A stretch of 64,000 nt of DNA, taken from assembly GCA_027605045.1 (NCBI GenBank), contig JAQFWX010000008.1:248001-312000 (forward strand), written 5' to 3'. The notes under the pieces are model-generated. The model was not told the origin of the DNA, did not search any database, and saw nothing but the letters and a program-made list of their open reading frames with translations. This DNA is from Phallus indusiatus. Taxonomy: Eukaryota; Basidiomycota; Agaricomycetes; Phallales; Phallaceae. The translations under genes were made by a program, and so were the position numbers. Each line of letters begins with the position of its first letter. Within the stretch, counting starts at the first letter, position 1. This document shows positions 12,016 to 23,000 of the stretch, one piece after another.

Positions 12016-13776
12016 ATGACCTCTGAAACCAACAAAGAAGATTTTTTTCCAAAAATCGGTGCTGTTGCACAGACTACAGATCTTCTTCCTGATGAACCAG
12101 AGGACCAGGAGCCCGTGGACAACGATGATGTCGATCGTCCTTTGCAGGAGATTGAAAGTCTCTGTATGAACTGTGAACAGCAGGTGAGGACATTCATGGC
12201 CTGAATGTAAATTATCCTAGTTGACAGTGATGTAAAGGGTACAACAAGATTGCTTCTCACTTCAATACCATTCTTCCGTGAAGTGATTATCATGTCATTT
12301 CGTTGCGAGCACTGTGGGAACCAAAATAACGAAATTCAACCCGCCGGTACTGCTCGAGGTACACTACATTGCATTACGATTGTTCCAACTTACCTAAGCC
12401 CATAACCAGACCAAGGGACTATTTACACCGCCAGAATACTCAATCGTGAAGATTTGAATCGTCAAATTGTCAGATCCGAAACCGCAGAAATTAACATCCC
12501 CGAGTTTGAATTCACGATTCCTCCTCATCGGGGTCAATTGACAACTGTTGAAGGTCTTTTTCGTGATATCGTAAAAGATTTGTCTGCCGGCCAAGCTCTG
12601 AGGCGCATTCAAAATCCACCGGCCTATGAGAAAATACAGCGTCTTCTGGAGAAATTTGAGGAGATTATTAACGATTCCGACGATGATTACGAAGATGAAG
12701 ATAATAAAGACGCCAAAGAGGAAAAGCCACTTACACCCTTCACGATCAAACTAGATGATCCAGCCGGGAACTCATTTATCGAATTTCATGGGTCCATGTC
12801 AGACCCTAAATGGAACTTACGCCAATATAAACGTTCCCAGGAGCAAGACATCGCCCTCGGTCTTGTTGCCCCAGCTGATGAAGATGCGAAAAATCAAAGC
12901 TCGGTACCCTCAGATCCACTCTCAAAAGATCCACTCGCTTTAGCAGATGAAATAGAGGCGGAGGAAGTGCTGATATTTCCCGGAAATTGTCCCTCGTGTC
13001 GCCTTCCATTAGATACCCACATGAAAAAGGTCACAATTCCGTACTTCAAGGTGACTATAGCTTCTGAACTTTATTGGAAACAGATTTTTACTTACTGCCA
13101 TGAAGGACATTATGTTGATGTCTACCAACTGCGAACAGTGTGGGTATAAAGATAATGAAGTGAAGTCTGGTGGCAATATATCTGAGCGAGGCAAGAAAAT
13201 CACGCTGAAGGTGGAAGACGCAGATGACCTCAGTAGAGATATTTTGAAGGCATGCAACGGATTCTCTGCTTATTCAGAGGCTTACCCATACAATAGAGTG
13301 ACACCTGTGGTCTCTCAATACCTGAAATCGATTTGGTTCTTCAACCCGGAACGTTGGGTGGTCGTTTCACAACAGTAGAAGGTATATTAGAACAAATCTA
13401 CGAAGAGCTCAGCGAAAAGTCTTTACGGACTCGGCAACCGGCGACGACGCTTTTGTCAAATTTTTAGCCAGCCTCAAATCGGTAAGATAGTTTCACTGAT
13501 GAACCTCCCGACGTGCGCTTTATCTTTTGTTTTCAGATAAAATCTGCAGAAAAACCTTTTACGTTGATACTCGACGATCCACTCGCCAATTCATATCTGC
13601 AAAGTTTGTATGCCCCCGATCCAGATCCTAATATGACGATCGAAGTCTATGATCGCACACACGAACAGAACGACGACCTAGGATTAAATGATATGAAACT
13701 TGAAGGTTATGAAGAAGAACACGCCGAAGAGATGAGAAAGTTGCGCTTAGCAGACGTAAAGGAAGAACAAACATAA
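12016..13776 (+). CDS. ZPR1: ZPR1 zinc-finger protein (one frame break near the 3' end)
   Basis: An essential eukaryotic zinc-finger protein that acts as a chaperone for eEF1A and shuttles between cytoplasm and nucleus. Both ZPR1 repeats are present. Repeat 1 has the C-x2-C...C-x2-C finger (CMNCEQQGTTRLL..., [12 protein letters not shown]) and an alpha-beta domain. Repeat 2 starts [20 protein letters not shown] and continues [18 protein letters not shown]. Exons: 12016-12183, 12238-12358, 12410-13050, 13106-13249, 13297 to about 13490, 13537-13776. The intron 13250-13296 has a GC donor, fixed by ...[18 protein letters not shown]. At 13415-13419 (AAAAG) the frame slips by one base: as written, translation stops at TAG 13465-13467, while the conserved [13 protein letters not shown] continues in another frame. 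A missing base in the consensus is likelier than a pseudogene for an essential protein. Confidence 0.93.
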
Positions 13777-13863
13777 ATATATATAAAAAGATATGCTACC
13801 GACTATTACAATTAGAATGTACCGATTCGATATACAGTTGCATTTCTAGACAAAATAAAGTAG
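13777..13863. other. Convergent 3' ends, ZPR1/DNA ligase
   Basis: 87 bp of AT-rich sequence between converging stop codons. AAATAAAGT (13854-13862) and several TATATAA-like runs could serve 3'-end formation for ZPR1. Confidence 0.4.
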
Positions 13864-16800
13864 TTATAAATTACGAGAACGCCATAATGCCGCTGTCTCA
13901 ATATTGTCCTGGGATGACGGTGACGACATGGCTGCATAAGTCAGAAGGTTCGAATCAAAAACCAAAAGCTCTTTAGATGTTTCTTTGTTCAATTCTTGCC
14001 TCCAAGACTCCAGCGCGTTCATAAGCCATTGAAAAGCTTCCCGTTTGTCAGGATCATCCCCTGTATCAACAAATATAACGCATTTTTTTGCTTGTACAAA
14101 CTGTTTGACATTGGCTTCAAAGGCTACACCATCAACTTCAACACGGCAGCCGCAAATGATGAGGAGAAAATGGATAGCTCCAATACGTTGATCGTACGAG
14201 ATGATATCGGATGCCGGTGGTCGTGTTGTTGGTCGTTTCCCTTGTCGATCTTTGGGAATCCAGACGTAAGCGTCTTGAATAAATTTGATAATAGAAGACG
14301 TTTTCCAATCATAATGACCATTATGTTTGTCTCCTAAACCATCGCTCTCCTTAGTAGCATTTAACTCAAAGGACAAATTACTGCCGTCTGAGAGTTCGGA
14401 ACTTCGGGTGGGGTATTTCTCGGTGCTTGCCTCACTGCAGCCATTAGACGGTTTTTTGACCGCCAGCATCTGGGAAATGTCTACCATAACGACTTGATCG
14501 TTCCGGGGAGTTCGCAATCCCGGAGACATGGGAATCATCTTCTTCATCGTAGCCACTAGGCTACTGCTGTTGGTTCCTTTCACGTTGGTTTGCGGTGTTG
14601 ACAATGCAACAGCAGCAAGAGAACCCTCCATGTTAAATTGATGGTTTTGATCTTGATATTTTTTACGCTTCGATAGAAAATCCTCCATCTCAGGCTTTCT
14701 CTTGAGTTCATTGTGTTGTCTTCGATAGGTTTCTCCGGTGCTGCGGCTGTAACGGAGATTTTCTAAGTCGAGTAGTTTCTCATACCATTCTTCGAAACGG
14801 TTCTCAACAACAGAGCGATCTCGCGGAGCCACTCGTGTGTGATTTCCCCATATACTTTCAACACTTCGGTTAGCCCAATCGTCGCGTGATTCATGCCCGA
14901 TAGCTGATCTTGCCAGACGCTGAAATTCCTTTAAATCAACACCTAGAAGAAATGAGTATTTAATTATGGTACGAGTTTCGTAATACTCAGCGTACCCGCT
15001 GTCCAAGGTCTTTCGGCAGGACGCCAAACTTTAGTTAATCGAGGAAAACGCAGAGAATAATGCTGTTCGTCTACATTAGATTATTTGTAAACTTCGCAAA
15101 AACTGCATACCAGCGTGCCGGAGTCTTTAGTAAACCCAGCTCCAAAGATTTCACCGAGCAAAGGTTGAATGAACATAACAGCAGGTTTAACACCAAGTAC
15201 ACTCGGAAGCGAAAAATCATATGAAAGATTTGCCATCTAAAAAGACGTAGAAGCGATGTAAAAGAAGGAAAATGCATATAATAAAAGCACAAACTTGATC
15301 GGTAGAGTAGGCGTGATATCCTGTGTGTTTGATGTAGAAATTTAGCGACTCCAACTCTTCTCTGCTCATTCCATATTCGACTACAAATAATACTTGAAAG
15401 TCGGCTCGTTCGACCTGCTTTTGGTAAATATGGATAAGAGTTAGAATTTTAAGTCATACTCCTGTGGGTATTGCTTTTGCGGCGGCGACGAAGAATGTAG
15501 TGAAAGTCTGTGGTGCCACTAGAGCCAATTCTTAGCGAAGATTGTCTGAAGAACGGTTACCATACCTCTAAGCTCTCGTGCGCGAGACTTATTCCAGCTT
15601 GCGCCTATGAGGACAAGGTCGACAGTATCTCCATAGCCGGGAATGTAGTCTCTTTTCAGCTAAAGACAAATTAATCCAGGTCCGTTTGCCATTGGTATAA
15701 TAATCACCTTAACCCACGGCTGTGCATTATCGTTGTAAGTAGAAGTAGCGCCTTTAAGCACGATTCCTGCGCAACATATCAAGTAGGTCTGTAATGAAAG
15801 CATTTGTAAAGGTACCTTCTTGGTAGTCTGCTATATGCTCCGCAAAGATGCGAGCTACACTCTCAACAGCGTCACGGCTGATGTCGATCCTGTCGCGTTG
15901 ACTGAGCGATGCAAATCCTAGAATAGGATTAATGAGGCTTTCTAGCTGTGCTCGACGGTCCCGATAGTCTTTTTGGAGTAAACTAGAGCCGTCTATAGAC
16001 AGGACATCGAAAAAGACCACTTTCAGATGCCGGTCAGAACAATCAGAGGCATTGGATACTAAGGAATCCTCGACGACATTCCTATGAAACTCTAAGCTCA
16101 GAACTCATTTCAGGAGCAAAACGCTTACTGTGAACATGAGTTAGCGCCGCTGTTCTGAGTACTCTGACTTTCACAAGGCACAAGTGGTTCGGTTTGGTTC
16201 TTGGTGCGTTGCTTAGCACTTCTGATGCCTAAAGCAGTGCTTTCAATAAGGCTGCGAATTCTCCAGAATTCTGATGAAACAAAGTCAAAATGGGTTATGA
16301 AGATAAACACAGAAAATACCATCTATAGCCTCATCCCTTTCAGAGTATGCTACCATTTCGGCATCAAGAATGACAGTGCTCTCAAACTTGCGGGAACCAG
16401 ACTTAATGCGTGAAAGTAGCAGAGTATCCGAACAGTCGCTTCTCAGAGGCAAACTCAGAGCAGCACGAATGATTCTGAATTTTTGAATTCAGCCAGAAAA
16501 TTTGATGCATACTGGCGACATACGAGTGGGTGCCCATTCGGTCTAACGTGGAATCCCGTTTGCTTTTGCTAAATATGGTGATCTGCTGGTTGTAGGACTT
16601 GGATAAATCTATATGAATCTGCATCCTGTATATAGTCATGAATACTGAGAGAATAGCTCCAGGCGTAACGCAATTACCTTTCGCCATCATACTTTGTTTC
16701 AGCCCATACTTCTTGCTGCCCTTTAAAAAATTGCAAGACATGCGACAGACTCCGACCCTTTTGACTTTTCGGGATCTTGCTTATCTATTAACATGGTAAA

Positions 16801-17753
16801 CAACTTTAGATTGAACCATTCCTTACTTCAATTGGAATACCAAGCATTGGGGAACAACCGTTGCTACCAAGTTGAGAATTTTCTTCAAGTGCATCGCATG
16901 CGGCATCCAAGGTGGCACGCAAGCGGTAAATCTTTGGCATAGATGGATGCCACGCGCGCATGACTTCCCATTTTGTCAAGACATGCATCTCATTGCTTTT
17001 GTGGTGCAACAAAGCCCTGGTTGTATTGATTTCCCACATGGGATATAAAACGGGTCGTAAATCTTTCAATATAATTTGAGTCATGAATTTGGCTTCGGCG
17101 GGACTCATGGTCGCAAAGATACCCTTCAGAACTGACATTCGGGGGCGGATAGGATCACGTTTCTCCCTGATGTCCGAGTGGGAATACCCAGACATAGATG
17201 CAAGGTTATCTAATAGTCCATCAATTTCGCGAAATGTAAGAGAGGTAGAGTTTCCCTAAAAAGAGTTGAAGCGCATAGAATCTGAACACAGAAGACTTAC
17301 CGAATGTCTTAAACGGAGAGCCCTTTCAACCTCAATTCCTAAGCAACCAACATTTGTTCTCGCCTCAACATCAGACCAACCCATGAGACGTTGCCCAGCA
17401 CATCCTTCACCGACCGGAAGTGAAAATATTTGTACGAGTGTTTTTGCTAAGGTTGTTTCTTGCACGTTATACCGACGACGTACATCTTCTTCTGGAAACA
17501 GTAAGCGGAAGAAGATTTTGCAAGTACTGGCAGGAATGAGCGGAAAATGTTGCTTTAATGTGAGTATCCATTTTTTGACCAAGTCTAGAACTGAAGGTGA
17601 AGGGAATGCTTTGGAACGATCCGCCTGAACACAAGATATGCTGTTCAATAATTTTACAAAACTAAAATTCCAGTTCAAAACCAGTCAAATTGTCACAGAA
17701 AAAACGTACTCGATAAACAGAATATCAGATTCACAGGCTGGCATGGCTGACAT
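13864..17753 (-). CDS. ATP-dependent DNA ligase, LIG4-related fungal family
   Basis: Seals DNA nicks through a lysyl-AMP intermediate. The N-terminal ligase domain begins MSAMPACESDILFI and includes WILTLKQHFPLIP. The nucleotidyltransferase core carries motif I in AETKYDGERMQIHI (16682-16702 encodes the catalytic Lys region), motif III in VVFFDVLSIDG, motif IV in EGIVLKG and motif V in WVKLKRDY; all key residues look intact. The OB-fold region follows (GYGDTVDLVLIGASWNKSR). Beyond the usual core there is a charged extension of about 380 residues (13864-15027) with no motif I can name. Its last 120 residues (IIKFIQDAYVWIP to LLTYAAM) alternate strand and helix and could be a divergent BRCT-like fold. 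About a dozen exons; exon 1 is 17710-17753. Genuine LIG4 normally ends in two clear BRCT domains, so this is probably the separate fungal LIG4-like family. Confidence 0.85.
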
Positions 17754-18030
17754 AAATAACGTGGTGGCGCGAACCAGCTGAGATCTGAGACGCGTGCAGT
17801 CGCCGCGACATGTCACGTTCCGTCACAAAAGCAAATATTTTCGGCGCTTAAAATCATCTGTCGTAGTATCATCCTATCTGTCCCTATCTATCCCCGCGTC
17901 ATCATTCCCTCTCGTCAGATTTACGCATATATCGCTGCAATGACCTACTTGTAAGAATAACCAAAGTATGATGACATAATTCTATTGGCTTTTCTTGTGA
18001 CGACGCGTATAATTGCCCCTTCAACGTCCC
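17754..18030. promoter_or_regulatory. Divergent promoter region, DNA ligase/unknown gene
   Basis: 277 bp between divergent starts. It has a T/C-rich run with repeated CCCTATCT/TCCC elements around 17876-17912. No TATA box seen. Confidence 0.35.
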
Positions 18031-19405
18031 ATGACCAGCTCACCGTCTCGTCGCCGCAGACACGAATGCACTTGCCTTGCCTATGAAGGAAAATTGGTCT
18101 CGAAAGCTACATATATTGAGCATGCCAAGTCTCGTCTCGCAGAATCAAATGAAATCCAGTGGGATTTCATTCCGCGAAAACGTCGGTCCCCAAGTGATTC
18201 GCAATTCGACCACGGTGTTGGATCAGGCAGAATTGGAAAAAAAAGTAGTCGTGCAATTGATCCAAATCTATCGAGAGAGAGGAGAAATAGAGGTCCACAG
18301 GATACTCCCTCCATGAATGTATGCATAAATACTTTCTCAGGTCTATAACATACTGATTCAGTTCTTTGCAGTTGGAAATCGACGCACAAGATAACAATTC
18401 AGATCAGATGATGCCCGATCTAAATTTCAATGATACAGCCGCATTTTCTGTAGGCCGAAATGATGTTTGTAAGTGATGTTAGCTCACCAACACCGCGTTG
18501 GGTTGACATTATAGCATTAGTTTATGGAGAAAATAACTCTGAAAACGTGAAAAACTTTTCATTTTTAACAAGTAATAATGTACTTATCAATTTATGACCC
18601 AGGTTGAAATCATCAGCAAAGCAATCAAGCATGCGACGCATGAAATCCTTCTTCAGCATAATAACCAAGCATATAGTCAGTTATTACTCGAAAACGCCAC
18701 TTTAGAAGGTAATATTTCGAGTTTGCGGTATGTTTTTAAACATTGGTTCGCGTTATGTGGACATCTAACATGATAAAAGCACTGCAAATAAAGACTTACT
18801 AGCTCGGATCACCTTTCTAGCAACACCCACTCCTCCATCCAGGACTGCTTCTTCCGAAATGCCTAATTCAAATGACGATGACAACGGCTGTAACCTTGAT
18901 CGTAGTAAATACCCACATGCCAAGTTTTGGACTATGGCGGAGTGGAAGTCTGTTTATAAGAAAGACGATAAAGGCTCCGTGAAATATACAGACAGTGTCG
19001 TTTTTCTGAACAATTCGCTGACTTGGACTTCTTAACCTACGAGGACGGTACCAGAATTACCAGCAATGAACTCAAAGCAGTCCGAAGTACCCAGCGCCGA
19101 CTTTGGCTCTCTTTTCCCGAAATCCCGCCAAGTTGGTCGCAAGTCAAACATGACCTCCTTCAAGATTATTTTAAGAAACTGTATCGCGAGCATCCCTTTC
19201 TCAGACTATGTGAGCACAATTGGAAAGCACAAACGCTGGCCACAAAGGACTACCCTGGGTGGCATCGCGCCCACGCTGCCACTCAATCTCGTAAAACGAA
19301 GGAGGGGTAAGTTAACAATTCTGATAACGTTCCCAACACTAACAGCACTGGATTATCAGCATCAACCCATACTCTTTTCTCGAACAACCGTCGCCATAAC
19401 GCTTA
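18031..19405 (+). CDS. Unrecognised coiled-coil protein with N-terminal Cys/His motif (frame break)
   Basis: Not identified. The N-terminus MTSSPSRRRRHECTCLAYEG has a C-x-C, then GKLVSKATYIEHAK. That pattern resembles the short Cys/His leaders of some agaricomycete transposon-derived proteins, but I cannot assign it. Predicted exons: 18031-18318; about 18371-18471; a coiled coil starting at 18603 (VEIISKAIKHATHEILL); about 18781-19308; and a short last exon ending TAG 19403-19405. A region with KYPHAKFWTMAEWK is followed by LTYEDGTRITSNELKAVRS and NWKAQTLATKDYPGWHR. Between them the frame changes at a T5 run (19001-19005): one extra T would join the halves, and as written the frame stops at TAA 19034-19036. 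Either a sequencing indel or a decayed gene. Divergent from the ligase, convergent with the ABC transporter. Confidence 0.55.
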
Positions 19406-20024
19406 GAACCGACGACGTCATAATAGATAATGTAAGGATGCATTATTGGTACTTTTGAGCTCGCATTCTGATGGATAGTTTCAGGCTTCATATTGCTCTC
19501 TCGAATTGCTGGCGAATTTCCTACTTGTAACTACATTCTCACTGCTGAACTTAGCTGAATATGAACGAAAGATTATTATGTAGATATACTGTAATGTGTA
19601 GTAGATAACACAAATAAACAAATTTAAACAAGAATTCGAGATAGCCCCGAACACAATAGAGTTTTTCTTACAGCTCAATGAACACATTTCATCATAAATC
19701 ATCAGACAACTCCATTTTATGTGAACACAAACATTGACAGAATCAAACACTAATGCACATCACCAACAGTTCAAACAGGCCGGGTAGTGGTTTGTCTTCA
19801 CATCTGCTTATCATATATGTACCATCACTGGGAGTACTGAGGTTTATTGAGATTGGCTCATTATATCCATATAAATCATATTCAGCTGACGGTTAACACA
19901 ATCCGAAAACTTAAATGCTCAAGTAAAATTGATCATGATAAGTGTTATTATATTCTATAAATCGTCATGGGTATGAACTCTTAACTTATATACATTTTAC
20001 TTGATGTGTCAATGCATTCAATGA
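19406..20024. other. Convergent intergenic region, no gene seen
   Basis: About 620 bp of AT-rich sequence between two converging genes. Short ORFs on the minus strand lack codon bias and splice logic. It probably holds the two 3' UTRs only. Confidence 0.5.
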
Positions 20025-23000
20025 TCATAGTTCTATTAGTTGAACTCCGGCTTCCCTCGCAAGGGATGCAAAGATGGAATTAGGCGTTTCCATTAGTGCT
20101 CGTGGTGTATCAAATTCTGCCACCTAAAACAGACTCTCGTTAGTACGTTATTGTCACTTGTTTACAATAGATCATCTCACCTGTCCCTCACTGAGGACAA
20201 GCACCCTATCGGATTCGATGATGGTATTAAGTCGGTGACTGAAAACAGGTGCTCAGGCGATGAGTTTAAACAGGAAGTAAATAATGTCACTCACGCAATT
20301 GTGAGTATGGTGGTGTTCGCGAACTGCGGCCCTCGAAGAATTTCCTGCACTGCCCTATCGGTCTCCAAGTCGATTGCAGAGGTAGCTTAGTAGTAGCGTT
20401 GATATGTCAACAAAAGAATATCCAAAGCTGATGAAGAAAAACAAACCTTCGTCTAACACAAGAACCTTAGACTGAAGCGCATTTCAGTAAGAAGACAGAC
20501 AACAGACATTATAATTTTACCTTGCGCAATAACGCCCGAGCAAAACAGACAAGCTGCCTTTGTCCAGCGGACAATGACGTCCCTCCTTCTTGAACCTTTG
20601 CATCTAATCCCTCCGGTAGACCTTCGACATATTCTTTTAGTCGAGCTTGTTCCAATGACTTCCAAATTGCTTCATCGTCTGAAGTTCCGATGGGGTCTAT
20701 GTTTTCACGCAAAGTTCCTTCGAACATTTGTGACTCTTGAGGAATGATGCTGATTACGGAGCGCACTGCAGGAAAGAGGGAATCAGTAGTCAGTATGCAA
20801 GGAACTGAATGGCGGCGCACAGTCTTCTAGACCAATGGTAGTTATGTCTACGCCGTCTATGAATATCGTGCCCGATGCCGGTTCAATTATACGAAATAGC
20901 GCCAGTAAAAGCTAGGTTCGTTGTCAGCTAGATGTATATTAACATACATCGTATTTCCTTACAGATGATTTTCCAGCACCTACAAAATGTCAGGAGAGCT
21001 GAATTTATGATGATACATTTGCACATACCAGTTCTCCCACAGATCCCAATCTTTTCCTTTGGTTTCTGAGCGGAAGTTCAGTTAAGAATCGGTAGTTAAT
21101 AAAAAGAAAAACACACTATATCCAGCGTGATATCTTTCAAGACCATGTTCAACTCCGGTCGGTAACGCATTGAATAGTTTCTAGAATGGTTACTTAGGTT
21201 TCGTTTCATCCACGGAGAAAAACAGACAAACCTGAACTCGACTCTCCCTTCTGAAGGCCATGGAGAGGCAGGCAGCATATCGGGGATATGTTCTGGGGCT
21301 TCAGGCTGTACCTTAGTCTGGTGTATGACACGTTCCACTGATACGATGTTTTGTTCCACTTCACTTGCTGAGCGTACAAACCAATTCTAAAAAGCCGCGA
21401 TTAACTCAATTAAGCTATCAGCAAAATCAAAGTGTCGCACAAGAGCACCAGTAGTATTCAATCCATATGAGATCATCAGTCCTACCAAACTGGCGTCGAC
21501 ACCTTTTGTGACCAGAGCGGTACATGCCAACATCGAAGCAATTAAGATCAACGAGTTTCCGACCAGTTCTGCAAGAATTCATGCATTTCAGAAAATTTTG
21601 GCACGTTACAGCAGATGACACGTACCTAACCGAATCGCTAACCACCGATTCACTGAGATCGCAGGGAGATAACACATTTGGTTCCTGTCGATCCGGAACT
21701 GGTTTTCACGAATGAAAACATTTTCTTGACCAAACGCCCTGATCGTCGATACACCGCTTAGAGTCTCAGAAAAGGAACTCTATTGGCTTGTTAATACACG
21801 AACAGAGGAAATAAGCTAAGAACGTACGAATATAGGAGAACGTGATACAGCATCCAGTCGCTTCAGTTCACGACTGGTAGCAAGATAATAACTGGAATAC
21901 AAGTATTTAGGTCATCTATACTTAGCGTTCCTTTTAAAAAGACATACACCATGATCTTATAGTAGAAATAGCTAAGGAAGGGAACCGAAACCAAAAACAA
22001 TGGGAAACTGGAGCCCACAACAACGAGGATACCTACATCAGATGTCAGACATGTTGTGACGAGAAAGATAAATAAGGGCTCACCTCCGATTGAAGAAAGT
22101 GTTCGAAACATAGCAGCAATAATGTTGGCCAGGATTTGGTCAATCTGTTGAGTCATCAGGCTGTATAAGCAAACGCAGCACCTAATCTGGACGTACGACA
22201 TATATATCTCGGGAAAACAGATTCAGGGTGCTAGAGCGTGATGTGATTAGGTATGCGTGAACATATCATCTAGGATTAAACCTACCGTCCAGCTGGAGTT
22301 TGCTCAAAGAAACTGAGAGGTGCGCGCATGACAGCTGATAACATCTGAAAACAAGGGTTCACGATACGTTTCACCAACTAGTAAGATGCTTGACATACGT
22401 TGTCATGTAAGTGTCGAGCACTCCGTAACGCTAGGTAAACAAATATCGTAATAGATCCTAGGGTAGAAGTGACCATCGCAGCCAATGCAAACGCGCCATA
22501 TAGCATGAGATAGAACTTCATATTGGAATTATCTCCTGTTTCTTGGTTATGCTGACCCCATTTTTGCAAGGTGACACTGGACAAAACTTGGAATACTTGT
22601 TGCGCAATGACACAAACAACGAAGAATACAAAGCCGGGCAGAGAAGCCGCTTTCATATACGCTGTGTAAACCGCTGGTTTGACACGACCTCGCTCGGCAT
22701 GCTCTTGGACAACACCATCTTTGTTCAAAGCCAGTCTCTTACTGACTTCAACCAAGGCGGCTTTGCCATAATCGCGCCGAGGAAATTTATCAAGGGACGT
22801 TTGACTAATGATCAGACTGCCAGTGTCCGGTGAAGATTCATTTGGAGGCGTTCCAGCCAATGTTTCTTCGTCTCCTCGCGGAGTCGAGGTTCCAGAGCGA
22901 GGACCTAAAATGCGGCTGTTGCCAGAGCTTTTGAATCGACAGATGAGACATTACAGAAATTTTAGAAGAAGGTTTAACAACGAACATAAGTTTGTGTAAT

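Noticed and set aside
18031..19405. Intact DNA transposon
   Set aside because: No terminal inverted repeats, target-site duplications or transposase catalytic motif are visible; only a weak N-terminal resemblance exists.
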